64,000 nucleotides of DNA from Caprimulgus europaeus. Lineage: Eukaryota > Chordata > Aves > Caprimulgiformes > Caprimulgidae. The translations under genes and the position numbers were made by a program. The notes under the pieces are model-generated. The model was not told the origin of the DNA, made no database searches, and saw only the letters and a program-made list of their open reading frames with translations. Where the stretch lies: contig OU015523.1 of the NCBI GenBank assembly GCA_907165065.1, positions 21,293,834-21,357,833 of the forward strand. The letters run 5' to 3'. Positions 37,616 to 51,120 of the stretch are shown here, one piece after another; within the stretch, counting starts at the first letter, position 1, and each line of letters opens with the position of its first letter.

Positions 37616-38890
37616 TGGCTAATGATACTTGTGAGGACACTGCAGGGTCAGGTCTTGTTTTGGTTGCTGTTAAAATGTCAGTACTTGTCAACAGTTATCA
37701 CAGCAGCATTAAGAACCTGTACTTCTTTTTCCTTACGATAAGGATACCATATATTACACTTGACAATGGTCAGCAAATGTTGACTTCTACTCTGTCCTTT
37801 GAAATGTTTATTGAGGTCTGAGACTGTAGACACCTAACAGTGCATTTAAATGTGCAGCAGTCACAGCTGTGCCAACTTGATGTTTGCTAACATCATGCTG
37901 TTGAATTTTCAAATGTACAAAAATGAAGAAGGAAGACCAGAAAAAAAGCATGATTTTTTTTTCTTTCCCAGTAGCAACTGTAATTGTTACTGTGGACAAG
38001 TCTACAGTGAAAATGTTCAGGCACATACTGAGAAGCAGAACCTTATACAGCCTCGGCATGGTTTTCTGTTCAATTAAAGATGAAGCCAGCCATGCAGAAA
38101 GAGGAACAGTTGCTATGTCTCAGCCCAGGCCCTGTGTCCCCACAGTTCATGTGGCTCTAGGAACACTTTGGCCACAAAATGAGCTTGGTCAGCTGATCAG
38201 ATTGCAAACTGACAAGAGAAAGAGGTGTATGCAAATGGTGAGAGAAGATAAAAAGTGGGAATTGCTTTTGTAACAGAGATGCACTTCTTGGGGACTGCTG
38301 AGAAAATGGAAGTGAGTTGTTAAAACAGAGATGTTAGAAGAGAAAGCTAAGGAAACAGACACTGATTGACCTATAGGAGAAACCATGTGTAAGGGAGAGG
38401 CCTTAATTTACAGTTGATTCAGATTCAGGGATTACTTCAGAAGAGATAGGAAATTAAATCAATAATGTGTGCACATGCCATATTTTTATGTGCTTATATG
38501 TTTCTTGAGTCAATTAAGGCAAACTGATGCAAGATATAGCTGGAGTTTAGAACCCTTCAAAGGTCATATTTTTGTTTGTTTCTATTGCCACATGTACCAG
38601 AAGAATGGACTATAGTCCTAGATTACCATGGGTAACTATGCTTGTGGAGCCGAAAAATATATATACCCTGTAATCCAGTTTTTCTGCAGGCGTTATAAGT
38701 CCATACTAAGAATGACACCAATGAAGTGAGGGTAAAAGAGTGAGGATGTAAAGAGAGGGTGAAATGAATGCCATCAAATTGGGTTGAGACTAGAGGGCAT
38801 CTCAATCTTTTGCTCTGAGAGTACAGGTGGGGTGTACCCCCCAGTGGAAATCTTTCCAGAGAAGTGCTTGAAGCTTTAAGAGACAAAAAC
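37616..38890. other. Non-coding sequence
   Basis: No gene or repeat was recognised. The 116-codon frame at 37923-38273 has no domain. Confidence 0.5.

Positions 38891-38944
<54 letters not shown>
38891..38944 (+). repeat. (AAT)18 perfect microsatellite
   Basis: Eighteen uninterrupted AAT units. The 106-codon frame with a polyasparagine run that crosses it is an artefact of the repeat. Confidence 0.98.
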
Positions 38945-38948
<4 letters not shown>

Positions 38949-41900
38949 TTATTCAGGAAAGCTGTCTCCAAGTAGTGTTTGACACTGCTTTGATCCCACA
39001 CTCTCCAAAGAGCAACTGTTTCCCCCATAGTCATTTATATAATTATAACCTTGCATCTCCTTTCACCTTCAGAGTGGGAGGTTTTGTAATTCTTGCTAAT
39101 TTCAGACAGATTTCCCACTGTTTCATGAGGAACACTTTATGTAACACAAGTATTTCTGTGTGGCTAATGTTTTTAAAGTGTTAGAATTTTACATGGATGC
39201 GAGGGGGTTTTTTCTTTCCTTCAGTAGTTGAAATTAAACCAAAGATTTTGTACTGCTCGGAGTTTAAAAATTTGTCCATTTCAAGCAGCAGATGTGACAG
39301 GGCCTGGGCCTAGTTGGAGCTTTACTGGTGGCTTTTTTTAAGTTGACATTGGTTGGGTAGTCAGTGCTTGAACCAGTGAATTTTTACGCAGACCTCAGTT
39401 CCAGCAAAGGTAGTGGGACCTGGGAGACAGTGACTGTGTGTAGTGGTATGCAGCACTTCAGTATAGAGATATCCAGGATAGGTCAGATATCTGAGAATTA
39501 CAGGTGAATCAGCATGCTCTCCTGATATTTCTGGGGCAACACTCAGCTCAGATGCACAAAGTGTCCACAGTAACTCAGGTATTGCTAAATATTGCGTCAT
39601 AGAAACTAACCCTCAGGTTCAATCAGGACATGCTCAGCAAAGTCAGGTTATACGGAGGTATATATGTTTTCACTGTAAAAACAAAGCATAAGTGCCAATA
39701 GTTGTCCCGTTTTACTTCTTTACAATCAGGCTGTAGTTTCTTGTCTAGTTCCTTCCTTCTCCAGCAATGCTTTAAATCTTTTGTCTGTCTTTCCTGCTTT
39801 GGCTCGTGTTTGAATGAAGATGGCATCCAGGAAATTCTTCTCTTTCTGCTGATAGTTTGCCAGGAGTTGAAACTAGCTTTTTGGTATGTATCAATAAAAC
39901 CTGCAACTGGAGAAAAAGGTACAAAAAATGACATTTTTACACCCTGTGAACAAAAAAAGTTATGAAGAGGTAGGCAGAAAACAGCCAAGTGCACTACGAA
40001 TCACTGCAGGGGTGCAAATAAAATTCCTTAATGACAAAGTTCTTACTGACAAATTCTGCTTGGTTTTGCCTCTAGAGTGGTCTGTGCTAATGACAAGCAA
40101 CTGTGCTTGGAACCTATTTGCATAAAGTATTGTACAGTGCACACTGTATGAGTGGAAGAGAGAAAGAAAGTGAGGCCACCCTGAGACTGTATCCCCATGA
40201 CAACCCCATTTAATGAATTACTAAGATCCAAGAGAATAATGAGCAAGAAGTCCCTTCCAGTACAGCTAGTGGAGCACCAATGTGTTTAGTGTCACACAGC
40301 ACTACTGTAATCTGCAGGGAAGAGATATGAAGAATGACACATAGATGGCATTAGTCTGATTAAATGTAGATATCTACCACTGAAATAATCAACTTTGGCT
40401 CCATTTAGCAATGGGGAAAACATGTGTCTTCAGCTGGCCAGGTGAATTTCCCATTAAACAAAATTACAAGGGGAGCCTTTAGTGACTGGCTTAGATTTAC
40501 ACATTTACAGTAGAGATACCTGAAATAAGGTGAGATAGATACTGTCTTAGTCCCCACTGCATGTTCTCCTCTGTATTCAAAAATAACTACCTGAAAATTC
40601 AGAGAAAAAAAAATGCTATTTTGAACAAAAACAGGCACCAAAAAAGTGTGACATCATGTCAGTGGAACTGATACACTGAGTCAGATCCTCCTTTCCCTCA
40701 GACTGCTGAAAACCAAAGTGGGAAAAGTTCCACTAATGTAAAACAATGCATGTGAACGCCCAGAAAATGAGAATGGCTATTTCTTTTTGATTAATTTGCC
40801 CTTCACTGATTCACAGCCAGCTGTGAATTGAGATGTATTTATTTAATGGCTTAATCATTTTAATCATTAATTTTACTTTCAATTGGAAATCCAATTCAAC
40901 ATACATGTTACACTTCAAACTCAGAAGAAACTGGTTGCAAGGTTTTGTTCTAACACTTGACAGGTCAGATTCCCCAAAATGTTTGTACAAGTAGCTCTGT
41001 TGAGGCAGGCAGGACTGCTGAAAATATTAGAAGCAAAGGTGGGCTTGCTATGTAGTTATTTAAACGACACTCAGTTGCTTAATGGAGTGATAGGCTACAT
41101 CTCACCTGTGGGATGTGGAGCTGGCACCTTGCAATGTCTGAACTCCACACCAGGATGAAATCCAGGTATGCACCTTTCTGTCTCAGTCTGAATGGCACCC
41201 TGGTGTCTGCTGGAAGAGGAGAGTGGAAGGCGGAAGCTGCAAAGCTCTCTGACAGGTCCCTGGTGTAAATGACTCAGGGATGTGGACAGAAAGATGCGTC
41301 ACCTTTCAGGTTTCATAGAGTTGTAGGAATCATGTCTGCTGTGTTCAGTCTCTGTACATGGTCATGTAATAATGAAGTTGGTTTTATTTGATATCTGAAT
41401 ATGTAAAAGTGGTTAGATTTAAAGTTTATTTTTTCTCACATAGGCTAGTATCTGTCACATCTACATACACAAATCACTGAGGCGACAGCGTCTGAGAAGG
41501 GATGCAAGTATTTCATTAGTTATGAGTATTAACTTCTCCCTGCTTGGTCTGGAAAAGGCTTGGAGTGCAGGAGTGGAGAAACTAAATAAAAGTTTGTGCT
41601 GCTTATGGGTTGAATGGTTAAAGGAAGCATCTTAGTATTCAGGACTCTTCATCTGCCAGTTTTCATAAATAGTAAGTTAGTAAGAAAAAGTTCTGATTTA
41701 TTTTATTTTTTAAAAAGAGTAATATAAGACAGTAAATCACAGGGCAATAACTGGTCTATAATCAGCAGGATTTTTCAGTTGTACTAAATCTCTATCAGCA
41801 TAAATCAAAACAAGTAACCACAAGCGTAATGCAAAGATATCCCAACCTGGAGTTCATCCAGCACCTGCAAATCTAGTTCTGCATTTTCAGACTCCCTCTT

Positions 41901-44900
41901 CCTTCAGCCCGTCCAGTACTCCATCTTACCAAAGAGCTTCTCCCCTAGGCAGCATGTTGAGAGAGGAGAAAATGAAACTCATATTCAGGGAACTAGGCAG
42001 TTTGTTCCTGTGCAACTACTCTGGAAGCTATAATGCTGAAATACTGTTTATGAACTCTAAAGGAACTTATTTCAGTTGGATAATGGTTAATTTACTTAAA
42101 AGAGCTTAAAAGGGCAGAAGAAGATAGCAGCACAATTGGGTTCAATGCATGATGGGGAAAAATAAATATCTCGCAGAAAGAGATATCTGAAATTCAGATC
42201 ACATTGAGATGCAAAGCGAGCTGTGAAAAGCAGTGGGAGGGTGATTGTATTCCAATTAGATTTCTTCTGCTCATATAAAACAGTCTTGGACTGCAAGTTA
42301 ATCATCTGATTTATGGGTCTTGGGAGGAGTGAAACCCTATGAGCTCCTGAACAATGAGAGGCAAACGAGTGGAGGGGAAGAAAACCAGAATATTCCTGAG
42401 ACTATGCTTCCAGGAAAAAACAAAGACAATGAAGTCTAAACATACTCTTGGTTTAAAAATCTACCTTAGTGCTATCCTCTTAAACCTACTTTCTTGCCAT
42501 ACAAACAGGTTGTCTTTCTTGGCCAAAGCAGTCAAAAGCAATTAATGATTTCAAGTGTCACAATCTTTTAGGCATTTGATAAATATATTTCTATAAGGTT
42601 ACTACAAGACCTTCCAGAGTTACGTTGCCATAGTGGATTAGTTCATTTATATGATTGGTCATAAGCAATCTGACATCTGATCTGGGCTTGGGTCACACGT
42701 AAAAGCATGTCTGTTCCTTAGCTGAATCCTTTTAAAAGCATTCCATATGTGAGTTATACAAAAATTACTGTCAGCCAAATGGGAATGGCAGGATTCATGT
42801 AACAGCCCTGCTTGGTGACAGAGCTGGAGCACTATCAGGTTATGGACAGGAGGACTGCCTGGCACCAGCTAGGATCCACTTATATGCTCTTATTTTTCCT
42901 CCAATTAATCCATCAGTAACTAGCCCCTAGAAATGTAATACCAGGGGCATTTGTGAAATGACCAACAGAATAGAGGTGATATATCATAGATGCCAGTTCT
43001 TTCTGCCGTTCTTGGGTTTCAGCCTTTTGCCCAGACCTGCAGCTGGGACTGATGCAGATGTCCAAGAGAGTCAAAGATTACATTTGTAGACAGAGGATAG
43101 TAATGTCAATACTTTTCAACTGTGCTTCCTTTAGATGAAGACAGATACCTACAACTGGTAAGTCTTATCCATAGTTAGGCCACTTATGTAGAAGTATCTA
43201 TAGGTAGCATTTTCTACCAAGATGGGTAAAATATTTTTCTTCATCAGGTTATATTAACTCTTCTGTTTACTCCCAAAGCCAGGCTATCTCTAATCTAAAC
43301 CTAGAAGCCTGAACTTTTAATGGGTTATTTAGCTGGGTTATAGTTCAGGACAAATGCCTAGCTTGAAGGCCCAGATGTCCATGTCAAACTTAAAAGTTTG
43401 CAAGTTGACATCTGAGCACCAGTTATTAGTACCTTTTACACCTTTAGTGGACATGTTCCAACATGAAGTTCTTTACAACCTCCTGGTGGCAGGGAATGCT
43501 CTCTTTACCAATAAAGGCTGTTACTAGGACTTTTCCCCTAGTTTCTGCATTAGTTTACACAGAGTGCTGAGACAAGGTCAAAATCTTGATCTTGATTTTC
43601 AATACATTTCCTGGTCTGCATACCAAATGTCTAAAACATTTACAAAGAGCTATTGATAATGAGCTATTGATAATCTCTCATCTTAACCTTCAGATCCAGT
43701 GCAGCTTCCTACCTTTCAATGGGAAAGGGCCTGCTATCTCTTTCCCAGTCAGGAACACACACTGACATAGATGTTAACATTTTCTTCTGCTGCTCTGTTC
43801 CTATGCGACAAGAAGGAGAGCTTAGTCCCCAGTTGATTATTTCTATATTCTTAATAGGGACTATTTATAGTCAGAAATTGTTTTCAGCAGCCATCTATTC
43901 CTTATGCTGCTCCATACATGCCTTCATCCCTGACCTTTAGTAGCCCTCCTTTCTTCAAGGAAAGAAGGTTTAAATATTCATGCTTGCTAGGTCTTGAATA
44001 ATGTCTTAATTGATATCACAATCTCTTGCACAAAAGTCGTATGTTCCTCCTATAGACTTTCAGCACTTGAAATATTTACTATAGTCAATGAAGTCACGTC
44101 TCGCCTCATAGGAGATAAAATCTACTTCTTGAAAAAAATTTCATGTGTTCAGGCTTGCGTTTCTGAAGAACACTGAAACTTCCACCATTTGAAATGCAAA
44201 AAGTGACTTAGCCAAGAAAGCACTGCTAGCATGTTAGACTAATATAGTATTTCTTGTAACTGACAGTGTGGTCACAACAGGAAAGGTGTAGAAATCTTGG
44301 TGATGGGAAGGCTACACTCACTTCTGTTTGGAATTCCTAAGGCTACTTAGTCATCCATTCATTCAGATTATGAGAACTGAGGACTCACTTCAGTATCTCA
44401 TGCGCTGGCATCCTGTACTATTTGAGATGACCTTAGGTAGGTATCCAGCCTGAGACTCAATTGCCACTCCAAACCACCACAAGCCTTTAGCCATATCTAC
44501 CAGCCTCGTGAAGGTGCTCACAGCACCCAAACTGAACTGAACCGTGAATCCTGAATCCTCCTCCCCCAGCTGCACCATCTAATCTCCTGCTCCTCAAATG
44601 AAGCAACAGACACAAAGAGCTAAAATGATGGTGCAATTCATGAGCTTCCTTCTTCAAAAGAAATTGTACACCCTACCACCTAGTCATAGCAATCTGCTGA
44701 ACAAGCACCTAGTGTAGACCAATAAACGAAAGGAAACTGAGAGGTCAGTACAGGTCATTATTTTCACATACCTTTGAATAATGAGGGCATCACATGTCAG
44801 CCAGAGGAGAACAAAATGTCACATTCTCTAGCTAAAGGTCATCATCGGTCATAGGTCATGGAAGGGAGGCCAGGAAATAACCTATGAGGTTAGGATGAGT

Positions 44901-45713
44901 GCACAAAGAAAGGGCAACAAATGTCAATGAAAGCATGCAGCTGTTGTGAGATGAAACAACTGAGGCACCCTTTTGTGCTGACACAGGCTTAAAAAATGTC
45001 TTTGCTGACAATTTTTTTTAGCTGGTACTTTTATAGGACATTGACATTAATGTACCCAACCCTGAATTAGCCTTTTCTGAAAGCAACAGTTTGGAAGTTA
45101 AGTGCAGCCTTTTCCAAAGAATCATAAGCATGACATTTTTATTTCAAGTGATTGATGTTACAATGGACTTCTAGCACCAAATTCAAGTTTCATTCTCCAT
45201 CATTGCATCAGTGCAGTGTGATAGCAATCAGAAACAAATAGAGGTGGCAGTCTGCATTGCAGTAAGGTCTTGTGGAAATTCCTTTTGCCTTTACTGTCAG
45301 ATGTGTCATTTCATATTTAATACATAGCATTGCATTTATCTGATTGTTTGGTTTAATTCATGGATTTCAGAAAGGTTAATTTCAGGCTTGCCCCTGCAGT
45401 CATGGCAAGCACTTTCAATGCACGGCAATCATACAGTAAGATGATAATGAACAGTTTAGGAATATGTGGAAATATATCCAAACTGAGAAACACCTGCGAT
45501 TTCTGTTGAGTGAGCTGCGTGCTTGACTCATCTGTCTTTTGCTTTCTCCCCTCAAGAGCAGCACAATACCATTTTCTCTTGTCATTGTGGCTCTAAACCT
45601 GACAGTCTTTTACTTCATGAAATAACATGATGATGCCAGGAATGCACGTTAGATAAAGGACTGTTCCATCTCCCACACCTATCTTACTGGACAATACATG
45701 CAGAGAGTGTCTC
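38945..45713. other. 6.8 kb of AT-rich non-coding sequence
   Basis: No gene or repeat family was recognised apart from a 14-bp tandem duplication at 43647-43674. The 40790-40910 stretch is rich in TTAATCATT and TTAATTT cores and may be a conserved non-coding element. Frames of up to 123 codons (39623-39994, minus strand) have no domain. Confidence 0.45.
43647..43674 (+). repeat. 14-bp exact tandem duplication
   Basis: GAGCTATTGATAAT occurs twice without a gap. Confidence 0.85.
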
Positions 45714-45728
45714 AAAAAAAAAAAAAAA
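45714..45728 (+). repeat. Poly(A) run of 15
   Basis: Fifteen consecutive A residues followed by CCCC. No retroposed sequence is recognisable upstream. Confidence 0.9.
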
Positions 45729-45856
45729 CCCCAAAAAGCTTCACATTGATATCTCCATTGTGGTTGGGCAACTTTGCAGGATGACTGCTATCAAAAATGG
45801 CTTAATCCATGATGAAAAGCCCATTGTGAAAGTATTATATTTTTACATTACATTTT

Positions 45857-45917
45857 TGGTTGGACTCGATGATCTTAAAGGTCTTTTCCAACGAAAATGT
45901 TTCTATGATTCTATTAT
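45857..45917 (+). mobile_element. CR1 LINE 3' tail fragment
   Basis: TTGGTTGGACTCGATGATCT, then TAAAGGTCTTTTCCAACG, then TTTCTATGATTCTATT is the last 60 or so bases of a CR1 in plus orientation, including the terminal TTCTATGATTCTA. No coding portion is recognisable upstream. Confidence 0.85.
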
Positions 45918-48384
45918 TACACTACAGAAAACAGAAGGAGTATGATTCAGAGATATCAGAATGATAAACTGGAATACAGGATTGTTGCCTCTTATTTTAA
46001 ACTCTTCCAGTTGCTTATCATATGATGCAAGACTGAAAGACAAAGATTGTCTCCGTGCTTCAGTCTGCTTCCTGAACAAAGAACACTGACATCAGGCATG
46101 GTCTGTTTGGAAATTCTCAGGTGATACTAACTTCTAAATAATTCCTATTACTGACTTGGCAATCAAGTTTGGGGTTTTTTTCAGACGTAGTACCTGAATA
46201 ATTGGTTTCCCAGTTCACTTTATGTTTAAGAAATTGGTTAAAAATAAAACAAGAAAACATTCAAACTCAAGGGTTCCAAGAAAGAGTTAATTTTCTTCTT
46301 TTTACTCATCATTAGCTGCATATTTCTAATCTGAATTCCACCCCTATGCCCCTTTTTTTCCTGTTAACTTCCCCAAACCTCTGGGTTTTGGTTGTTTTTC
46401 TTATGAGGTCAGCTTTAGTTTTGCAAAGATGAAAATGCTTGCTCAAATTTACACACTGCTGACAGTCCTAGTGAAGCCACAGATCTAATTCAGTGCACTC
46501 CCTCCAAAATCCTGAAGTCAATGACTCTGTCTGTAAGAGGACAGGATTTTTCACTGTGAATTACAGCAGAAGTGTAGTGCATAAGAACTAAGCATCTGTG
46601 CAAATCGTAACATGGGGCATGGGCTGCATAATAATTTCATCAGACTGTATTCTGAGTGGCCTTATTTACAAGCAGTATTCATTTTAATTATGTCTTCTAC
46701 CTATTCGCTCTTCCTTATTTTGGGTGTGTAATTTGCCACCTAAGAAGCATGCCATTCTTTCAGATGCCAGGTTGACTGAATTATAAGCAGAGAAAACACT
46801 TCTCAGGTAGGTGTGAATAAAGTGTATTTGTAAGAGTATTTGAGTTTAGAATACCCTTTCTCCACTATTCCTTTAAACAAAAGCCACTCTGATTAATGTT
46901 AGAGGAAAAGAGGCTGAAACCTGTTAGAATATGTCTTAATTGGAGTTTCAGAGTTTGTAAACACTCCCACAAAGCATTTACCCATTACTCCTTCCATCTA
47001 CATGTAATTCTACTCTCAGTAAGCTCAAAGGTTCTACCATTTTTTTATTCTGAGTAGGTGCAAAGCAATATCCAAGAAATCTCCTTTCCCATCAAAGTTC
47101 TGGTTTTCCTACTCTGTTTAAACAGGTCAGTTAAATTACAAGCAAAATGAATTGGCTTTAGGGTTTCTGAAGTTAATAGCCTACGCATCAGAGATTCAGA
47201 GATCTATATTTTTTTATTACTTAAGACCTAAATAAGTTAGTTTTGGTTAGAAATGTTTTAGAAAAATACTTTCCAAATCCCAGAGAGATCTTAATTGCTT
47301 TTCTTTTTTCTTTTTTTTTTTTTTTTGGAGAATAGGCTTTGCCAAGCCTAATTCTGATTCAGCAGAATCAATAAATAAATACGATTGTCTTCAAGATGCA
47401 GAAAACTGTGATCAGTATGCTGCTGTGACCCATGGAACAACCAAAGGCACTGGACAATTCAGTCCCATTTCATTGTCATTACTGGTATTATGGTGACTCT
47501 GGGCTACACCCAAGGAAGGTGAGTCAGAACTCTACAATAAATATTGTAGATCAAATGCTGAAGAGTCTTTGCCCTTAGAAGTGCATTATATAATACTAAA
47601 TATATATACACAAGTGCTGAGTTAAAAAGAACTCAGTGACTTTAACATGTCATGTCTATATGGAGGTCAATGAACCTTCTTTGAAAAGTCATTTTTTTCT
47701 AATGCCATCTGCTTTTCTCATGATTTTTGCCCCCCTCAACCCATATAAAATGGATGTGTATTCAATCTTGAACTAAGCATGCTTGCAATGATTGAGAAAT
47801 GTCTAAGGTCAGAGCTTACAAAAAATTCATAAGGGAAGCAGCAGGCATAAAAGAGAGGGGTTTTTTAAAGAGAGTTCTTGAGCTTTTGTATGAATTGGGT
47901 ATGACATATTCATGTTACTGACTTCATTTATTTAATGTGGCTCCAAATAATTGATACCGGTACAGTGATAAAAGTACAGAGGTTTCACTGCCAGAATTGC
48001 AATAATGAAGAGCCTCCCTGCTGATTTCATTCATGGGGCTGTTAGTTCACTGGGAAAGACCACTGATGAAAACTGGGCTGCAGTAAATGCCATAAAATAA
48101 TCAAAGGCACAAAGACCTTTACCTGAGGGGAGCTTGGTCAGGGAGTGATTCAGGGCAGCAGAGGGAAAAGAGGGAAAATTACATTAGCTGGCAAACCAGG
48201 CACAGCCTTAAAAAAAATCTGATCCAAATTGTGAGGACTGTGTTAAATACAGAAATCGGCTGCATCTTTGAAACAGATTCCAATTATGTGTCTCCAGCAG
48301 CTAGTTAACTGGTACATCAACAGTGCTTCTTACCTTGCTGAATGTAGTTCAAACTTAACTTTATCCTCATCTAGCAGCCATTTG
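45918..48384. other. Non-coding sequence
   Basis: AT-rich sequence with a T-rich run at 47299-47326. No gene or repeat family was recognised. Confidence 0.5.
47299..47326 (+). repeat. T-rich tract
   Basis: Poly(T) broken by C at two points, ending in 16 T. Simple sequence. Confidence 0.85.
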
Positions 48385-48490
48385 TTCTCCCTGCCTTAGG
48401 TTGTGAGCTCTCAGAAACAGCAGCTGTCTTTTTATTATATGCTTAGCACAATGGGCTCCCTGTTTGGGCTATAGAAAATAATCATGTGGG
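48385..48490 (+). repeat. Ancient L3/CR1-like 3' tail repeat
   Basis: TTGTGAGCTCTCAGAAACAG, then CTGTCTTTTTATTATATGC, then TTAGCACAATGGGCTCC, then GGGCTATAGAAAATAATCAT parallel the sauropsid consensus I recall (GATTGTAAGCTCTTTGGGGC, AGGGACTGTCTTTTT, CCTAGCACAATGGGGCCC, then a short AT-rich tail). The order and spacing are right, so the assignment is reasonable despite divergence. The copy near 8205 is the same family inverted. Confidence 0.6.
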
Positions 48491-50589
48491 CTCAAGACAG
48501 CCATCCAAGTGCCAAAACACAGTTGATGTCAAGAGTCCTAGAGAGAAGCTGAATATTAATATGAACCTAAAACCCTTTCTAAGCAAAAATCTCATTTTTC
48601 AACTCTGCTCATTTGTTTCACTTCATGTAAGTGTGTCAATGATTGATTAAAATTCATAAATGTGCAGCAGAGTTACTGGATAAATGTTGAGTTATTGTTT
48701 ACATCTCCGAGTGCATTGAAGGCAGGAGCCTAGATGTGGAAAATTGTGTCAAGAGGAAAGGACTATGGTATGAGTCACTGCCAGGACAGACTCACCAAAC
48801 AATGCATGATGTCCCTGTGTAAACTCTGTTAGTGATTAATGATCTGTTACAATATAATAAAATAAATAAAATAAAATGCCTTTTACTTACAGCCCATGTT
48901 TACCTAGCTTCAGCTTCCAGTGAATGCATGTCTTGATGATTTTTTTTCCTACTAGATAAAAGAGCTTTTGCTATCAGAAATCTCTTCCTCATATGCATGA
49001 ATGTGAATTATGATCAAATCACCTTAATTCCCCTTGCTGTGCCTTCTCTTCATTATATCTGTGTTACCTAGTTGCTTTTATGTCTTTGGTACTTCAAATT
49101 CAAAATCTGGGTCATAGCACTTTGTGTCCTTTCAGTCTTGAAGTAACTATGCTATGTTTAAAGGTAACTCCATCCCATGCCCTCAGCTACTCTTCCAAAG
49201 CTGCTATGTCAGCAGGTCTAGTAAAAACTTGTTATGAATAACACCTTATTCATCTTAAAACAAAACGAACTTCAGGTGAGTTCACAGGCACCTACAACTC
49301 CTTCTTCTGACAAAGGATTTTTAAGATGTGCCTGCAGAAGGCAAGGTCACAGCTGTAGCATGCAGTTATGGGTCACATACCTTGATGTGGATGAAGAATT
49401 AGAAAAAGCATTTTGCTAGTGGAGTTTAACTTGAGTTTTTAATCAGATACACTTGTATGCAGCCTTCTTTAAATTGGACAGAAGAGCAATTGCTGAATAA
49501 TGCTATATCTAAGTGTGCAACAGTCTTTAAATGGTGTGAAAGGGAGTAGCTGCTAGGATGAAAAAGATGGAGCTACTGCAAATGTGGCTCAGAAATGCCA
49601 CTGTTCTTTGAGAAAAGGGTGCAGAAAGAGCTGTTTACAGCACTGAACACAACAAAATCTCAGTATGGAACAGAAGAAGTGCAGCAAACATGAGACACCT
49701 TCCCACAGCTGAGTAAGAACAAAAATATCAACACAAACAGGCAACAATGAACATTGTGTGCCAAACAAATACTGCCACTAAGGCTGTGCTGATGTCTTTT
49801 CTGTTGACAGAGCTTTCTAACACAGACAAAGCAGATTTGGGGGATAAAGGCACAGTGTGATGTGCATGTAGTTATACAGCTGCCCTCATCTCTACTCTTT
49901 AAGAGAAAGGGAAGAAATTTAGACACTTCTTCCCACTAGTTAAATTGTCACACTTCCTAAGACCTGGATCTTGCCTAGAACACAAGACTCCAGACTGGTG
50001 ACATTTCTGAACTGCCAATTCACATCTGCCTCTGTCTGGGACCTCCCCAACGAGCTCTTCCTGAAGGACACTTTGGATTAGCTTTGGGAGGTCGCTCACA
50101 CCAGCGATCTTGGCTAACAGATGGCAAGGACCACACTGCACTGAGTCTGATGTCTTCCATCCTACGCAGTCATCTTTTGCAACTTCACACACTCCTATAT
50201 GACAAGCATGTGGTATGCAAAGCAGCCTCCCAGCTCCAAGCGAAAGACAGCACTCTGGTACTCTGCAGCACTATTTTAATCTGCTTGGAACCAGTGTCCT
50301 CAGCCCCAGATAGTAACAGGCACGAGAGGCACCTCACAGGGTAGGAGATAGAGGACCAAGGATTGTGTAGTGACAGAACAGCCAGTCTGCTCTGGTGGGC
50401 CAACTGCCCTCATGAATTTTGAAAAAAAACCAGTTGGTGTGACTAAACCTTTTGTGCCAGGTGCTGTCCCCTGATTCTCTTTTACTGGGGTATGCAGAAT
50501 CATCCAAACAGTTTGAAGGCCAAAGTCAGAAGTTCACCACTATTCACTGAGAAGACCTGTGCTAAATGAGTAAATCTGGGCTTGGGCAT
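48491..50589. other. Non-coding sequence
   Basis: It contains a short AATAA-type tract at 48851-48877 and a moderately GC-richer patch at 49940-50400 with frames of 86-97 codons that I do not recognise. The 48590-48720 stretch has features of a conserved non-coding element (ATTGATTAAAATTCATAAAT). No gene was called. Confidence 0.45.
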
Positions 50590-51120
50590 TCACCTGATAC
50601 CAAGAATATTTTTTAAGATAACATAATATTGATGTTATAATACTTATACCTATTCCTGATCCAGCCAGTAAAACTGTAATGGTTAATTTACAGTGATGTT
50701 AGAGTAGGTTGAAAGTTTTCATTAAAGTTATTTTGTGTTGACAAATTTAATTATGATAAATTATTTGAATAGATAATAAAAATAAGTTATGTTATTTGAA
50801 TAAATAACAATAATATAATGGTAACCATAACTGAAAAGAAACAAAACTCCATAGAAAAACAATGCTTTGATTTTGACGTATTATGCACAAAAAGTTTTGC
50901 TTTATTTAAAAAACAGCTCCTATTTGAAATAGAAAATAAAAGGATACAAGGAAGTATACAAATGTCAACAACATATTTGGATTTAAACATTTTGGACAAA
51001 CCAATTATTTGCAAAATTTAATTTTGCACGATGTTTGAATTATTTTTTGGGGTTGTCCCCACTTAATTTAATATGAATATTTAATATGATCTTTTATATG
51101 TCAAAATTTTTCAATCCTGA
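50590..51120. other. Very AT-rich block
   Basis: About 0.5 kb dominated by A and T with repeated ATTTGAATA, ATAATA and TTATGATAA words. No coding or repeat-family signal. Confidence 0.6.

Noticed and set aside
38864-39184. 106-codon frame with a polyasparagine run
   Set aside because: The run is the (AAT)18 microsatellite, and the flanks show no domain.
49899-50400. Overlapping frames of 67-97 codons in a GC-richer patch
   Set aside because: Frames occur on both strands and no peptide was recognised.
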